Part shown: positions 1 through 8,361 of the stretch, piece by piece
Numbering within the stretch: the stretch's first letter is position 1
How the letters are laid out: each line of letters starts with the position of its first letter
From: an uncultured Candidatus Saccharibacteria bacterium
GTDB taxonomy: Bacteria > Patescibacteriota > Saccharimonadia > Saccharimonadales > Saccharimonadaceae
Direction: 5' to 3'
NCBI GenBank assembly: GCA_938030095.1
Contig: CALHGK010000010.1
Span: 124,001-188,000, forward strand
DNA: 64,000 nt
The notes under the pieces: generated by a model
Told to the model about the DNA's origin: nothing
Database searches by the model: none
Seen by the model: only the letters and a program-made list of their open reading frames with translations
Program-made: the position numbers and the translations under genes

Positions 1-499
1 CGTGATAGGGCGAGAGATCTTTGGCAAAGAACCAGCGCACATAGCGTGCGTTGTGGTCGGTCTGCTGCGGAGGGATAGCGCGAAAGCCTGCCTTTTCTAA
101 TTGTTGCAGCGCCTTGGCTGTGCCTGTTACTTCGAGAAGCTGAGTAGGGTCACTTCCCTGCCGTAGGATGAGTGGCGGCTGCAGGCGGAGCAAAATACCT
201 TTGTGTGCTTTGACATATTTCTTAAGTTCTGTCAATAATGTACTGAGCACTGCTGGGTTGTGATAGTCCACGAGCGGTCCTTGCAAACATTCAAACTCGC
301 TATAGCCCAAGGTGCGCCACTCGTACAATACGGCGGAAGCTACCACGCGCTCGCCCTCAGCAAACAGCCCCAGATAATGTGGCTGCCAGCCTAGCTGTGC
401 CACTCGCTTGGCATTGGCGGCCGACTGAACGAAGCTCCCTAGTGGGTGCTGGGCAACAAATTGTTCGAGAGTGGATGGATCGATTGGCTTTAGTTGCAT
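1..499 (-). CDS. FemAB-like peptidoglycan bridge aminoacyltransferase (3' part outside window)
   Basis: Reading frame open from an ATG at 499 to the window edge (166 residues visible, C-terminus missing). The N-terminal half resembles FemA/FemB/MurM proteins, which add amino acids from aminoacyl-tRNA to the lipid II stem peptide using two GNAT-like folds: a short substrate-presenting N-terminus, an LGWQPHYLGLF strand pair, and a segment around EFECLQGPLVDY like the GPV/GPL stretch of the family. A TGCTATACT -10 lies about 12 nt upstream of the ATG, with no Shine-Dalgarno. It is divergent from a second FemAB-like gene at 697. The assignment is by family resemblance; the acceptor and the amino acid transferred cannot be told. 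Confidence 0.75.
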   Translation of the reverse strand, partial: MQLKPIDPSTLEQFVAQHPLGSFVQSAANAKRVAQLGWQPHYLGLFAEGERVVASAVLYEWRTLGYSEFECLQGPLVDYHNPAVLSTLLTELKKYVKAHKGILLRLQPPLILRQGSDPTQLLEVTGTAKALQQLEKAGFRAIPPQQTDHNARYVRWFFAKDLSPYH

Positions 500-696
500 A
501 ATAATAGCGCTAGTATAGCATTTTTGAGTGGTGAGAGGAAGAGAGCGATGGTAATGAGCGACACACAATTGGTTATAACGAAGGAGTCTAGAGAGATAGT
601 ACCTTGCATCAGACTCATCATTTCGTCGTGGTGTTCATGAATGTTTTTGTAATAATCATCAGTGAAAATCCGCCGCAAAGTTGCTATACTAATGTT

Positions 697-1650
697 ATGA
701 AACATTTTTTACAGACTGAGGCATGGGAGGCCTTTCAACAAGCGCAGCAGCGCCACACGGTGCGGCGGGCAGACAAAGGGTGGCAGTATTATGGCATTAT
801 CGAGCATGGTCGGCTCAACCATCGGTTGTATGTGCCCTATGGGCCCGAAGCAGATAATGATGCCGCTCAGGAAGCAGCGCTCAAGGATATCATTGCCACT
901 GGGCGGCAATATGGTGCAGACTTTGTGCGGGTCGACCCCCGGACGACGCGGCTTGAACAGTTGCAGAATCTCGGCTTTCGCAAAGCGAAGAGCCTCCAGC
1001 CAGATCGAACGATTATCAATGATGTGACGATGGATCACGATGCCATCCTGGCTAATGCCAAACAAGCAGTGCGTTACACCTGGCGCAAGAATCAGAAGGC
1101 AGGGGTGCGCTTCCATACCAGTTATGAGCCAGCAGATATCGAGATTTTTCTTGATATGATCCACGATGTCGCTAAGCGCACCGGCATGCAGCCGCATAGC
1201 GATGCGTACTTTCGCCAAATGGCAGAGGTGCTCTTCCCGCGCAAGGCAGCTGGCCTGATGTATGCCACGCTGGAGGACAAGCCGGTTGCAAGCCTCATCT
1301 TCTTTAGTGATGGTACGACGATGGCCTATGCTCACGCGGCGTCCTATACCGCTCAGCGCAACCTCAGCCCAGCCACGGCGCTGGTGGTGTCTGCCCTCTT
1401 CTATGCGCACGATACGGGGCATAAATTCTTCGACTTTTATGGCATTGCGCCAGACGATGTGCCGAAGGACCACTCTTGGGCGGGCTTTACGCACTTCAAG
1501 AAGTCGTTTGGTGGTACGCCAGTGGACTACATCGGCACCTGGGAAAAACCTCTCCATCCACTACGCTACCGGTTGTATCACCTCTATCAAGCACTGTATC
1601 AGCAGGTGCGTAGCCTGCGCCAGGCATCGTATCGTCGCTCGCATAAATAG
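697..1650 (+). CDS. FemAB/FemX-family peptidoglycan bridge transferase
   Basis: 317-residue protein of the FemABX (lipid II glycine/alanyl transferase) family. Visible family features are the GxxYGADFVRVDPRT region, the helix pair around WRKNQKAGVRF, a second GNAT-like domain with LEDKPVASLIFF and AYAHAAS, and the ending DFYGIAPDD...WAGFTHFKKSFGG, typical of the FemX C-terminal part. Start chosen at 697 and not an upstream in-frame ATG at 604, because TATACT (685-690) ends exactly 6 nt before it, which makes a leaderless message. It probably uses aminoacyl-tRNA to branch the peptidoglycan stem peptide at the inner membrane. A clear hairpin terminator follows at 1671. Confidence 0.85.
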   Translation: MKHFLQTEAWEAFQQAQQRHTVRRADKGWQYYGIIEHGRLNHRLYVPYGPEADNDAAQEAALKDIIATGRQYGADFVRVDPRTTRLEQLQNLGFRKAKSLQPDRTIINDVTMDHDAILANAKQAVRYTWRKNQKAGVRFHTSYEPADIEIFLDMIHDVAKRTGMQPHSDAYFRQMAEVLFPRKAAGLMYATLEDKPVASLIFFSDGTTMAYAHAASYTAQRNLSPATALVVSALFYAHDTGHKFFDFYGIAPDDVPKDHSWAGFTHFKKSFGGTPVDYIGTWEKPLHPLRYRLYHLYQALYQQVRSLRQASYRRSHK

Positions 1651-1670
1651 CAGCGTGGTATTGCTCAGAG

Positions 1671-1696
1671 AAAGACGCTCGACGGGGCGTCTTTTT
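1671..1696 (+). terminator. Rho-independent terminator of the FemAB gene
   Basis: AAAGACGC and GCGTCTTT form an 8-bp stem with an 8-nt loop followed by a T run. Confidence 0.85.
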
Positions 1697-1799
1697 ATAC
1701 CGCCCTCCCCTGCTCCACATGTGTGATTATTAACGAAAGATGATGGCACGAGGGCTATGTCCCGGTGCAAGACTACCAGGTTTGGCGTAATTGAGTGCA

Positions 1800-1815
1800 T
1801 TATTCACGTGAAATG
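1800..1815. promoter_or_regulatory. parS-like palindrome 1
   Basis: The core TTCACGTGAA is a perfect palindrome and matches the centre of the bacterial ParB site (consensus TGTTTCACGTGAAACA). 12 of 16 positions agree. A related but weaker site, CCACGTGAAAA, lies at 2090-2100. Confidence 0.35.
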
Positions 1816-2302
1816 AGGATGAATGTGTCAGATATATGGCTGAGACTCCCCTATCGCATCTCAATTTTGACTATGAATATAAGTTCGCGTATCTCTGACT
1901 TGCAGATATTTCACCTTACTTTTTGTTATTAATGAGCTGAACTGACGAAGATAGTATAATGACAAACGTGTCACGATATGTGGGACGAAAACCGCCTCTT
2001 TCTCTTTGCTTACTTCCCTTTCCTGTACTCTGTGTAGATAGGATCATGAGACGTTAAGGCTATAGCATAAGCTTGGCACGCAGCACCTTCCACGTGAAAA
2101 CCGCAAAAATACCGAATCATCATAACAAACTACTCAGCAATAGCAGCTAATTTGTAAAATAAGACGCCTCTATTACCATCATAATTCGCAATACTTTACC
2201 CTACTACCAACCACTGTCACCCCTGCCATTGACTCGCCAAACGTGCTATACTAAGTAGCTGAAGCTGCACCAAAAAATCGACCAGGCAGATGCTCTGCAC
2301 AC

Positions 2303-2318
2303 ATTTTCACGTGAAGCA
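2303..2318. promoter_or_regulatory. parS-like palindrome 2, in the valS leader
   Basis: ATTTTCACGTGAAGCA agrees with the ParB-site consensus at 13 of 16 positions. A degenerate copy (TTTTCGTGTGAAAA) lies 20 bp further on. It sits inside the transcribed leader of valS, so a role in valS control is an alternative. Confidence 0.35.
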
Positions 2319-2374
2319 TCACACGCGTCGTTTTCGTGTGAAAAGTATCAATAATCTGTAAGGAAGTCACCGCC

Positions 2375-4924
2375 ATGAAACTTGCCAAGACCTACAACCC
2401 TAACGAATACGAGCCAAATATCTACGCTATGTGGGAGAGTGCTGGCGTGTTTCGGCCAAAAGGGGAGGGCACACCCTATAGCATTGTGATGCCGCCGCCC
2501 AATGCCAATGGCAACCTGCACGTTGGGCATGCGCTGGGCTCGGCCTTGCAAGATATCTTGGTGCGCTACCACCGGATGAAGGGCGACGATGCGGTGTTTA
2601 TCCCTGGGGCAGACCATGCTGGCTTTGAGACGTGGGTGGTGTATGAGCGCGAGCTCGAGAAGCAGGGCAAGACACGCTTCGACTACTCGCGCGACGAGCT
2701 CTACGCACAGGTGTGGGACTTTGTCGATAAAAAGCGGGGCGATATGGAGCTTCAGTTGCGCGCTCTTGGCGTTGGGGCCGACTGGGAAGATATGGTCTTT
2801 ACGCTTGACCCCAAGGTGGTGGAGACGGTCTATGGCACCTTCAATAAGCTGTGGCAGGATGGGCTGATCTACCGGGGTGAGCGAATCGTCAACTACTGTA
2901 CCAAGCACCAGACCAGCTTTGCCGACATCGAGGTGGTGCACAAGATGGAGAAGTCTAAGCTGTGGCGCATTGCCTATCCGCTACTTGATCATATTGGTGA
3001 AATTATCGTTGCTACGACGCGGCCCGAGACGCTACTGGGTGATACCGCCATCGCTGTCAACCCGGCAGATGAACGCTACAAGAAATTGATCGGCACCAAG
3101 GCGTTGCTGCCGCTGGTGGGGCGCGAGATCCCGATTATTGCTGATGAATATGTTGATGCATCGTATGGCACCGGTGCGGTGAAGATCACACCGGCTCACG
3201 ACCCAAATGACTTCGAGATGGGGCAGCGGCATGGGCTGCCGGTGGAGCAGGTAATTGGCTTTGATGGGCGAATGACCAATGTACCCGCACCATTTGACGG
3301 CCTCACCACAGCGGAAGCACGCCAGCGGGTGCTAGAGGCGCTGGAGCGCGAAGAGCTGCGCCGTGGCGAGGAGGAGCTGGAGCACTCGGTGGGGCATTGC
3401 TACAAGTGCGATACCGTCATTGAGCCGATGGTTAAGGAGCAGTGGTTTATCTCAATGCGGCCCTTGGCGGATGCAGCGATTGCTGCCATCGAGCGTGGCG
3501 ATGTGACCTTCACCCCCGCCAACAAAGGCGAAGTCGTCATCAAATACCTGCGCGAGATCAAAGACTGGAATGTCAGCCGGCAGATCCCGTGGGGGATACC
3601 CATCCCAGCCTTCCAGAGCACGACCGACCCAAGTGACTGGATCTTCAACACAAATGTCAACGAAAAAGAAATAGTTGTAAATGGCACAACATATCGTCGG
3701 GAAGAAGATACGCTTGATACTTGGTTTAGCAGTGGGCAGTGGCCATTCATCACCACCGACTATTTGCAGGATGGGCCGCTAGCGAAATTCTACCCCAACG
3801 CGGTGATGGAGACAGCGGGGGATATCCTCTTCTTCTGGGTGGCGCGGATGATGATGCTTGGCCTGTACTGCACGGGGCAGGTGCCGTTCCGTCATGTCTA
3901 CCTGCATGGGCTGGTGCTGGATGAGCACGGGCAGAAGATGAGTAAAAGTAAGGGCAATGTGATCAACCCAATGGAGGCGATCAGCCAGTATGGCTCAGAC
4001 GCACTGCGCATGGGGATTATCGCTAGCCGCTCAGCCGCTCAGCCGCAAGCCTTTAATACTGGCAAGGTGGTGGCAGCGCGCAATTTCTGCAATAAATTAT
4101 GGAACATCGCTCGCTTCATTGAGGCGCAAGTGGGGGATACGCAGCCCGTGCACGTACCGACGCCGCAATCGATGGCTGATCATTGGATCATCCGCCAGCT
4201 AAGCCGGGCAGGCGAGACGATGGAGCAGCAGCTAGCACAGTATCGTTTTGCTGAGGCGGCAGAGACGCTCTATCATACGGTGTGGGATGATGTGGCCGAT
4301 TGGTATATCGAGGCCGCCAAGGTGGAGCAGCACGCTGATATGCTGGTGTGGGTGCTCGATACGTGCCTGCGCTTGGCCCACCCATTTGCGCCATTTGTGA
4401 CGGAGACGATTTGGCAAAGCCTGAGCTGGCACAATGACCTCCTAGCGGCAGCACGATATCCGCAGGCTGAGGAATATAACGAGCTGCAAGCGGCTGAGTT
4501 TGGCCGGCTCAAGCGGCTTGTGACCGAAGCACGCTATGTGACGAGTGAGTTGCCAGGTAATGAGCGCTACACACTGCTCTATATGGATGATGCATTGGTG
4601 GCGGATAATGCCGAGCTGGTGCGGCGCTTGGCTGGTCTGGCGGCAGTGGAACACACTGATGTAGCGCGGGGGCTGCGCCTGGCTGCCAGTGGCCGGGATG
4701 CTTGGCTTGATGTGAGTGACGAGACGCTCTACGAGCACCAGACGAACCTCGAGAAGCGTTTGGTTGCAGCGCGTAATGATGCCGCTAAGCTAGAAGCACG
4801 CCTGGCAAATGAGCGCTACACCAGCCAAGCACCCGCCCACCTGGTGGAAGAATCGCGCCAGCAGCTGGCAAGCAAGCAAGCGCTGATCGAGCGGCTGGTG
4901 AACGAGCTGCAGGTGATCGAATAG
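2375..4924 (+). CDS. valS: Valyl-tRNA synthetase
   Basis: Class I aminoacyl-tRNA synthetase (849 residues) that charges tRNA-Val in the cytoplasm and edits mischarged threonine. Visible: the HIGH motif as HVGHAL near residue 50, the CP1 editing domain around TTRPETLLGDTAIAV and GTGAVKITPAHDPNDFE, the KMSKS motif as KMSKSKGN near residue 520, an anticodon-binding helical domain and a C-terminal coiled coil typical of ValRS. Length is close to the bacterial norm. The start is supported by an AAGGA Shine-Dalgarno about 9 nt upstream; the promoter lies ~120 nt upstream. Single-gene unit ended by the terminator at 4960. Confidence 0.98.
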   Translation: MKLAKTYNPNEYEPNIYAMWESAGVFRPKGEGTPYSIVMPPPNANGNLHVGHALGSALQDILVRYHRMKGDDAVFIPGADHAGFETWVVYERELEKQGKTRFDYSRDELYAQVWDFVDKKRGDMELQLRALGVGADWEDMVFTLDPKVVETVYGTFNKLWQDGLIYRGERIVNYCTKHQTSFADIEVVHKMEKSKLWRIAYPLLDHIGEIIVATTRPETLLGDTAIAVNPADERYKKLIGTKALLPLVGREIPIIADEYVDASYGTGAVKITPAHDPNDFEMGQRHGLPVEQVIGFDGRMTNVPAPFDGLTTAEARQRVLEALEREELRRGEEELEHSVGHCYKCDTVIEPMVKEQWFISMRPLADAAIAAIERGDVTFTPANKGEVVIKYLREIKDWNVSRQIPWGIPIPAFQSTTDPSDWIFNTNVNEKEIVVNGTTYRREEDTLDTWFSSGQWPFITTDYLQDGPLAKFYPNAVMETAGDILFFWVARMMMLGLYCTGQVPFRHVYLHGLVLDEHGQKMSKSKGNVINPMEAISQYGSDALRMGIIASRSAAQPQAFNTGKVVAARNFCNKLWNIARFIEAQVGDTQPVHVPTPQSMADHWIIRQLSRAGETMEQQLAQYRFAEAAETLYHTVWDDVADWYIEAAKVEQHADMLVWVLDTCLRLAHPFAPFVTETIWQSLSWHNDLLAAARYPQAEEYNELQAAEFGRLKRLVTEARYVTSELPGNERYTLLYMDDALVADNAELVRRLAGLAAVEHTDVARGLRLAASGRDAWLDVSDETLYEHQTNLEKRLVAARNDAAKLEARLANERYTSQAPAHLVEESRQQLASKQALIERLVNELQVIE

Positions 4925-4959
4925 CAGCGCTGCAACATAGACCGTTATACAAAGCAGAG

Positions 4960-4993
4960 AAGGCTACCGTCGATGTACGATGGTAGCCTTTTT
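4960..4993 (+). terminator. Terminator after valS
   Basis: AGGCTACC...GGTAGCCT stem, extended inside by a few more pairs, followed by five T. Confidence 0.9.
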
Positions 4994-5368
4994 GACGAGT
5001 AGAGATAATGAAGAATACTAGCCTAATCGCTTGCGCTTTAAATGACAAGTAGAGTACTTGGCAATGAAGGGGAGGCGCAAGCACAGACAAAGGGACTACT
5101 GTAATAACAAGCTATAATGGCCTAAAGCTGAAAAATCTCACTATCACACGTCTATTCGTACCGCTCTTTCTTGTCGAGATCTTGTGGTGAGTGACAGCTA
5201 CTAGAGTGTTTGTCGCATGGATTTATATAACATAAATATGCTGTGATAAACGGCTTCACAGCTTATCAAGCGAGAAAATAGGGAAGAGGGCTCATGCAAA
5301 AAGAGAGAATATCTCGACATTGACACAAAACATACTTGACAGAAAATAAACATCCTGCTACCATGAAT

Positions 5369-5776
5369 ATGAACAAAAATAGAACTAATGAAAATCACAC
5401 AATGAAACACAAACATCATACTACCTCACCTAAAACTATTCTCGCGCAGGCGGCAGTGGCGGTCTTTAGCTTGGCTACCGCGCTGGGAGTGTTCTTGCAC
5501 GATGGGCAATTTGACAAGATCACCACTGTACTCCTTACGCTTGAGCCTGCTGCACTGCATGGCCGTGGGGCACAGGGCTCGGCGGAGCTCGATAAGCTAA
5601 CGGCCGACCCACACGTCCATCCGCACCATGCGTTGCTGGGGCACAAGGTAGGGCATCATGGGCAGCACCACACGCCGAGCGTGCCACCGCGCGATGATGA
5701 ATATAACTATCTGGCGCACAAGCAGCGAGGGACGCGCCACGCCTTTGATAACCAATTTTTGCCAATCGTTGGCTAG
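5369..5776 (+). CDS. Small His-rich exported or membrane-anchored protein, unknown function
   Basis: About 135 residues; no family recognised. After a basic N-terminus comes one hydrophobic stretch (TILAQAAVAVFSLATALGVFL) that could be a signal peptide or anchor. The rest is polar and rich in histidine (HVHPHH, HKVGHHGQHH), suggesting metal binding on the outside; this is inference. A TTGACA (about 5336) and TACCAT (5359-5364), 17 bp apart, form a good promoter directly over the start region, so the message is leaderless or nearly so. The exact ATG (5363, 5369 or 5402) is uncertain. It converges with rlmH with no gap between the stop codons. Confidence 0.55.
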   Translation: MNKNRTNENHTMKHKHHTTSPKTILAQAAVAVFSLATALGVFLHDGQFDKITTVLLTLEPAALHGRGAQGSAELDKLTADPHVHPHHALLGHKVGHHGQHHTPSVPPRDDEYNYLAHKQRGTRHAFDNQFLPIVG

Positions 5777-6232
5777 TTATTGATGATGGTACGGATGCCC
5801 AGCGGCAATCTGCTGCGCCCGGTAGAGCTGCTCGACCAAGATGAGCCGCACCAACTGATGAGGGAATACTAGGCGAGACAGCGACCACACCAGGTTGGCG
5901 CGCTCCATCACCGCCTCCGTCACACCATATGCTCCACCAATGATAAGCATGAGTGGCTTACCCTGGGCCATTGGCTGGTGTAGGCTGCGCGAGAGGGCAG
6001 GGGAGTCGAGCATTGTGCCGCGCTCATCTAACAGGACGACGTATGCTTGGGGCGAAAGCGCCCGTAGAATCTGCTGCGACTCCTCACGGCGTGCCGCATC
6101 GCCACTGTGCGAGCTAGTGGGGAGGAGCTTCCACTGCAGCTGCCAAGCGCGGGTCATGCGCCGCTCGTAGCGTGCAATGCCATCAGCCAGCCAGGGCTCG
6201 TGCCGCTTGCCAATGGCGATGATGGTGATCAC
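5777..6232 (-). CDS. rlmH: 23S rRNA (pseudouridine1915-N3)-methyltransferase
   Basis: RlmH (SPOUT superfamily, older name YbeA), 151 residues, methylates the pseudouridine at position 1915 of 23S rRNA helix 69 in the assembled ribosome. Family marks: N-terminal strand ITIIAIGK, LLDERGTMLDSPALS, the trefoil-knot segment LIIGGAYGVTEAV, and the ending HQLVRLILVEQLYRAQQIAAGHPYHH, which is close to the family signature. The start is GTG at 6232, overlapping the stop of the HIT gene by 4 nt (GTGA), so the two are translationally coupled. Confidence 0.97.
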   Translation of the reverse strand: MITIIAIGKRHEPWLADGIARYERRMTRAWQLQWKLLPTSSHSGDAARREESQQILRALSPQAYVVLLDERGTMLDSPALSRSLHQPMAQGKPLMLIIGGAYGVTEAVMERANLVWSLSRLVFPHQLVRLILVEQLYRAQQIAAGHPYHHQ

Positions 6233-6654
6233 GCGCTGGCGTCTCCGCCACTGCTGGGTACTGCTGCAGCAAGGCGCTGAGCAGTGGTAGATAGGTGAGC
6301 ATTGCTAGTATCAGTTGGGTAGCCATGATGGAGCTGCAACACCTCGCGGTCATACAGTGGTACAAGATGAATATGAGCGTGCGGCACATCGAAGCCTTCC
6401 ACCACCACGCCGACTCGCTCAGGCTTGAGCTCCGCCTCCATCGCGTGAGCAATCCGCTGCGCTACCGCCCAGAGGTGCTGATACACCTCAGTGGGGAGCG
6501 CCCACAGCGAGTTAATCTGCTGCTTGGGTACCACCAGCACGTGGCCATTACTCAGCGGGTTGATATCGAGAAAGGCAATCGCCTGCTCATCCTCATACAC
6601 TGTGTGGCTTGGTATTTCACCTTTGATAATCTTAGTAAATATAGAATCCTGCAT
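6229..6654 (-). CDS. HIT family nucleotide hydrolase
   Basis: Histidine-triad protein, 141 residues, of the HinT/Fhit-like group that hydrolyses purine nucleotide phosphoramidates or dinucleoside polyphosphates. Starts with the typical DSIFTKIIKGEIPSHTVYEDE, has FLDINPLSNGHVLVVPK, and carries the catalytic triad as HAHIHL (HxHxH) near residue 97. Start at 6654: AGTATA on the + strand (TATACT on this strand) lies exactly 6 nt upstream, so it is leaderless. First gene of a two-gene operon with rlmH. Confidence 0.95.
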   Translation of the reverse strand: MQDSIFTKIIKGEIPSHTVYEDEQAIAFLDINPLSNGHVLVVPKQQINSLWALPTEVYQHLWAVAQRIAHAMEAELKPERVGVVVEGFDVPHAHIHLVPLYDREVLQLHHGYPTDTSNAHLSTTAQRLAAAVPSSGGDASA

Positions 6655-6753
6655 GGCTCTAGTATACGCGAAGGTGGGGCAGGAGCTCAAGGATATCCGC
6701 TGCGCGATATTTTCGTTCGGCAGCGCATCTGTTATAATGAAGGCAGACCACAC

Positions 6754-6841
6754 GGAGAGGTGCAGGAGTGGTTGAACTGGCCGCTCTCGAAAAGCGGTAA
6801 GCCGCAAGGCTTCGAGGGTTCGAATCCCTCTCTCTCCGCCA
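6754..6841 (+). tRNA. tRNA-Ser(CGA)
   Basis: Acceptor stem GGAGAGG/TCTCTCC, long variable arm typical of serine tRNA, anticodon loop CTCGAAA (anticodon CGA, reads UCG), GTTCGAATC T-loop, discriminator G and encoded CCA. TATAAT lies about 15 bp upstream. Confidence 0.95.
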
Positions 6842-6858
6842 TGTTTTTGATACTGTTA

Positions 6859-6890
6859 ATCTGCAGGCTGGTGATGCTTGCAGATTTTTT
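6859..6890 (+). terminator. Terminator after tRNA-Ser(CGA)
   Basis: AATCTGCA/TGCAGATT stem followed by six T. Confidence 0.85.
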
Positions 6891-6970
6891 ATTACGAAAA
6901 ACATGTGATTACTTTCGTACGCTGTGCTTGCTTTATTTCTGTTTTTTTTGCAAACTCGCTCAAGAGCAAT

Positions 6971-6997
6971 AAAAAGCGCACACCGCGAAGTGTGCGC
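6971..6997 (-). terminator. Terminator of the lone pilin gene
   Basis: GCGCACAC/GTGTGCGC stem; read on the - strand it is followed by a T run. Confidence 0.85.
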
Positions 6998-7033
6998 ATA
7001 TGTTTGTGTGAGAAGAGAGCCAAGCGGCACAGG

Positions 7034-7462
7034 CTAGGTGGTCGAAGCGCCGGTGTTGCTGCTGTTGGTCGTGGTGTTGATGTTGCCACCGGGGATGATG
7101 GTGTTGATAACAAAGTTCACCGCGGCGTAGGCGAGTAGCGCCACCACAACACCAACGAGGGCGTACATAATCGTATTCTTCGCACCCTGCACCTGCGATG
7201 AATTACCACCAGAGACGACATAGCGGATACCACCAAAGATGATCATAATGACCGCGATAGCACCAACGAGGAAGAGCATGATGTTGCTTACCCGTGTGAA
7301 GATACCGGCGTCACCAAAGAGGTCGGCTGGCTGGTCTTTGCCCCGTGAGCGGCTCGCACCGTCTGACACGCCACCGATTGCAGCGCTGGGCGGTGCAGCA
7401 GCAATTATCCCACCCCCGATGAGGGCGAGTGCACTGATAGATAGTAGACATTTTTTTAGCAT
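7034..7462 (-). CDS. T4SS-type pilin (VirB2/TrbC-like small membrane protein), isolated copy
   Basis: 142 residues: signal peptide (LLSISALALIGGGIIAAA), short polar segment, then two transmembrane helices joined by the family motif YVVSGGNSSQVQGAKNTIMYA and GVVVALLAYAAVNFVINTI. This is the layout of the T4SS_pilin family common in CPR genomes. It shares the AKNTI-YA-GLVVA pattern with the cluster at 16.7-19.4 kb but stands alone here. The start at 7462 has an AAAGGAGC Shine-Dalgarno; an upstream in-frame ATG at 7573 would extend it through a non-signal region and is rejected. Ends in a Thr/Asn/Ser-rich tail after the second helix. Confidence 0.85.
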   Translation of the reverse strand: MLKKCLLSISALALIGGGIIAAAPPSAAIGGVSDGASRSRGKDQPADLFGDAGIFTRVSNIMLFLVGAIAVIMIIFGGIRYVVSGGNSSQVQGAKNTIMYALVGVVVALLAYAAVNFVINTIIPGGNINTTTNSSNTGASTT

Positions 7463-7811
7463 AATAAACTTAGCTCCTTTTATCTTGTAATTATACGATA
7501 TGGCGATTTTTTTGTCGAGAGGAAAGCGGCGAAATTTCTCAGTTTGCAGTGCTGCGGTGGCTCGCTCCTTCATCTCTTTTGCTAGTATGATGCTGTTTTG
7601 AGCTTCAGCGTGAGGAATTGGTATGTTAGCGAGATGACGCCCACCCCTTCCTTATTTACATTACTTGATAAAAGGAAGGGGGACGCAGGAAATATATGGC
7701 CCACGACATTACGGCGAAGTAGAGATAAAATTGCACCTCACGAATGTCTAGCGCAATCGCCTGACCTATGCTACAATAGCCAGTGCACGTTGGTGCACAA
7801 TCCGACACGCT

Positions 7812-7904
7812 GGAGGAGTACCCAAGTGGCTGAAGGGGACGGTTTGCTAAATCGTTAGTACGGGGAGACCTGTAGCGGGAGTTCGAATCTCCCCTCCTCC
7901 GCCA
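7812..7904 (+). tRNA. tRNA-Ser(GCU)
   Basis: Acceptor GGAGGAG/CTCCTCC, anticodon loop TTGCTAA (anticodon GCU, reads AGC/AGU), long variable arm, GTTCGAATC T-loop, discriminator G and encoded CCA. A TGCTACAAT promoter element lies about 40 bp upstream. Confidence 0.95.
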
Positions 7905-8361
7905 GGATTGTTTGGGCTATGGCTATTGGCTCGGTGCTTTATGACGAAAACAGCCGCACAGTAGCATCCACAGCTCAAGAATGACAAGCCAAAACAGACG
8001 AATGCTGAGGTTGCTTAGCAATCTATAGTTTTAACATAAAACGCAGCACAACGAGAGATAAACGAATCATTGTAGATATTACAATGATATTTTTATTTGT
8101 GCCAAAAATAGCCAAATAGGTAATGATAGCAATATATGCGAAGTATCAGAAATGTCAAGAGCACTATCTGGGGTATGATCTATGTATGTACGATATACGG
8201 GCAAGACTGGCGAGAGGGGCGAAGTATGGGTGTCGGGTGGAGCTTTGGCCCGATAATTGCGCAGGTATGCGGGTTATGGTTAATTGACCAGTGCGGCCAT
8301 TATGATAGAATAGTCTTTGTAACGTAAATCTAACGCCAACCGACAAGGGGAGGAAAGAGCA
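7905..8361 (+). other. 450-bp A+T-rich region upstream of the beta-helix gene
   Basis: No gene seen. A possible -10 (TAGAAT, about 8304) lies ~58 nt before the GTG start, and a strong GGGGAGGAAAG Shine-Dalgarno lies at 8347-8357. Confidence 0.5.

Larger units (their letters stand above)
1697..2374. other. 680-bp A+T-rich intergenic region before valS
   Basis: No convincing gene. It holds a TATAAT at about 1955 with no gene behind it, a TGCTATACT promoter at about 2246-2254 about 120 nt before valS, and three CACGTG-centred palindromic sites (1805, 2091, 2308) described separately. The valS leader shows no T-box or specifier structure that I can recognise. Confidence 0.6.

Noticed and set aside
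709..1557. Long open frame antisense to the FemAB gene
   Set aside because: It is a shadow of the coding strand with no start signal and no family-like pattern. The same applies to the 344-codon frame antisense to pyrG (33135-34169) and to the antisense frames in nrdA and polA.
1697..2345. Chromosome replication origin
   Set aside because: A+T-rich and with parS-like sites, but no DnaA-box array and no dnaA or dnaN nearby.
2240..2374. T-box riboswitch in the valS leader
   Set aside because: No T-box sequence or specifier loop with a Val codon plus antiterminator could be found; leader of 120 nt is short.
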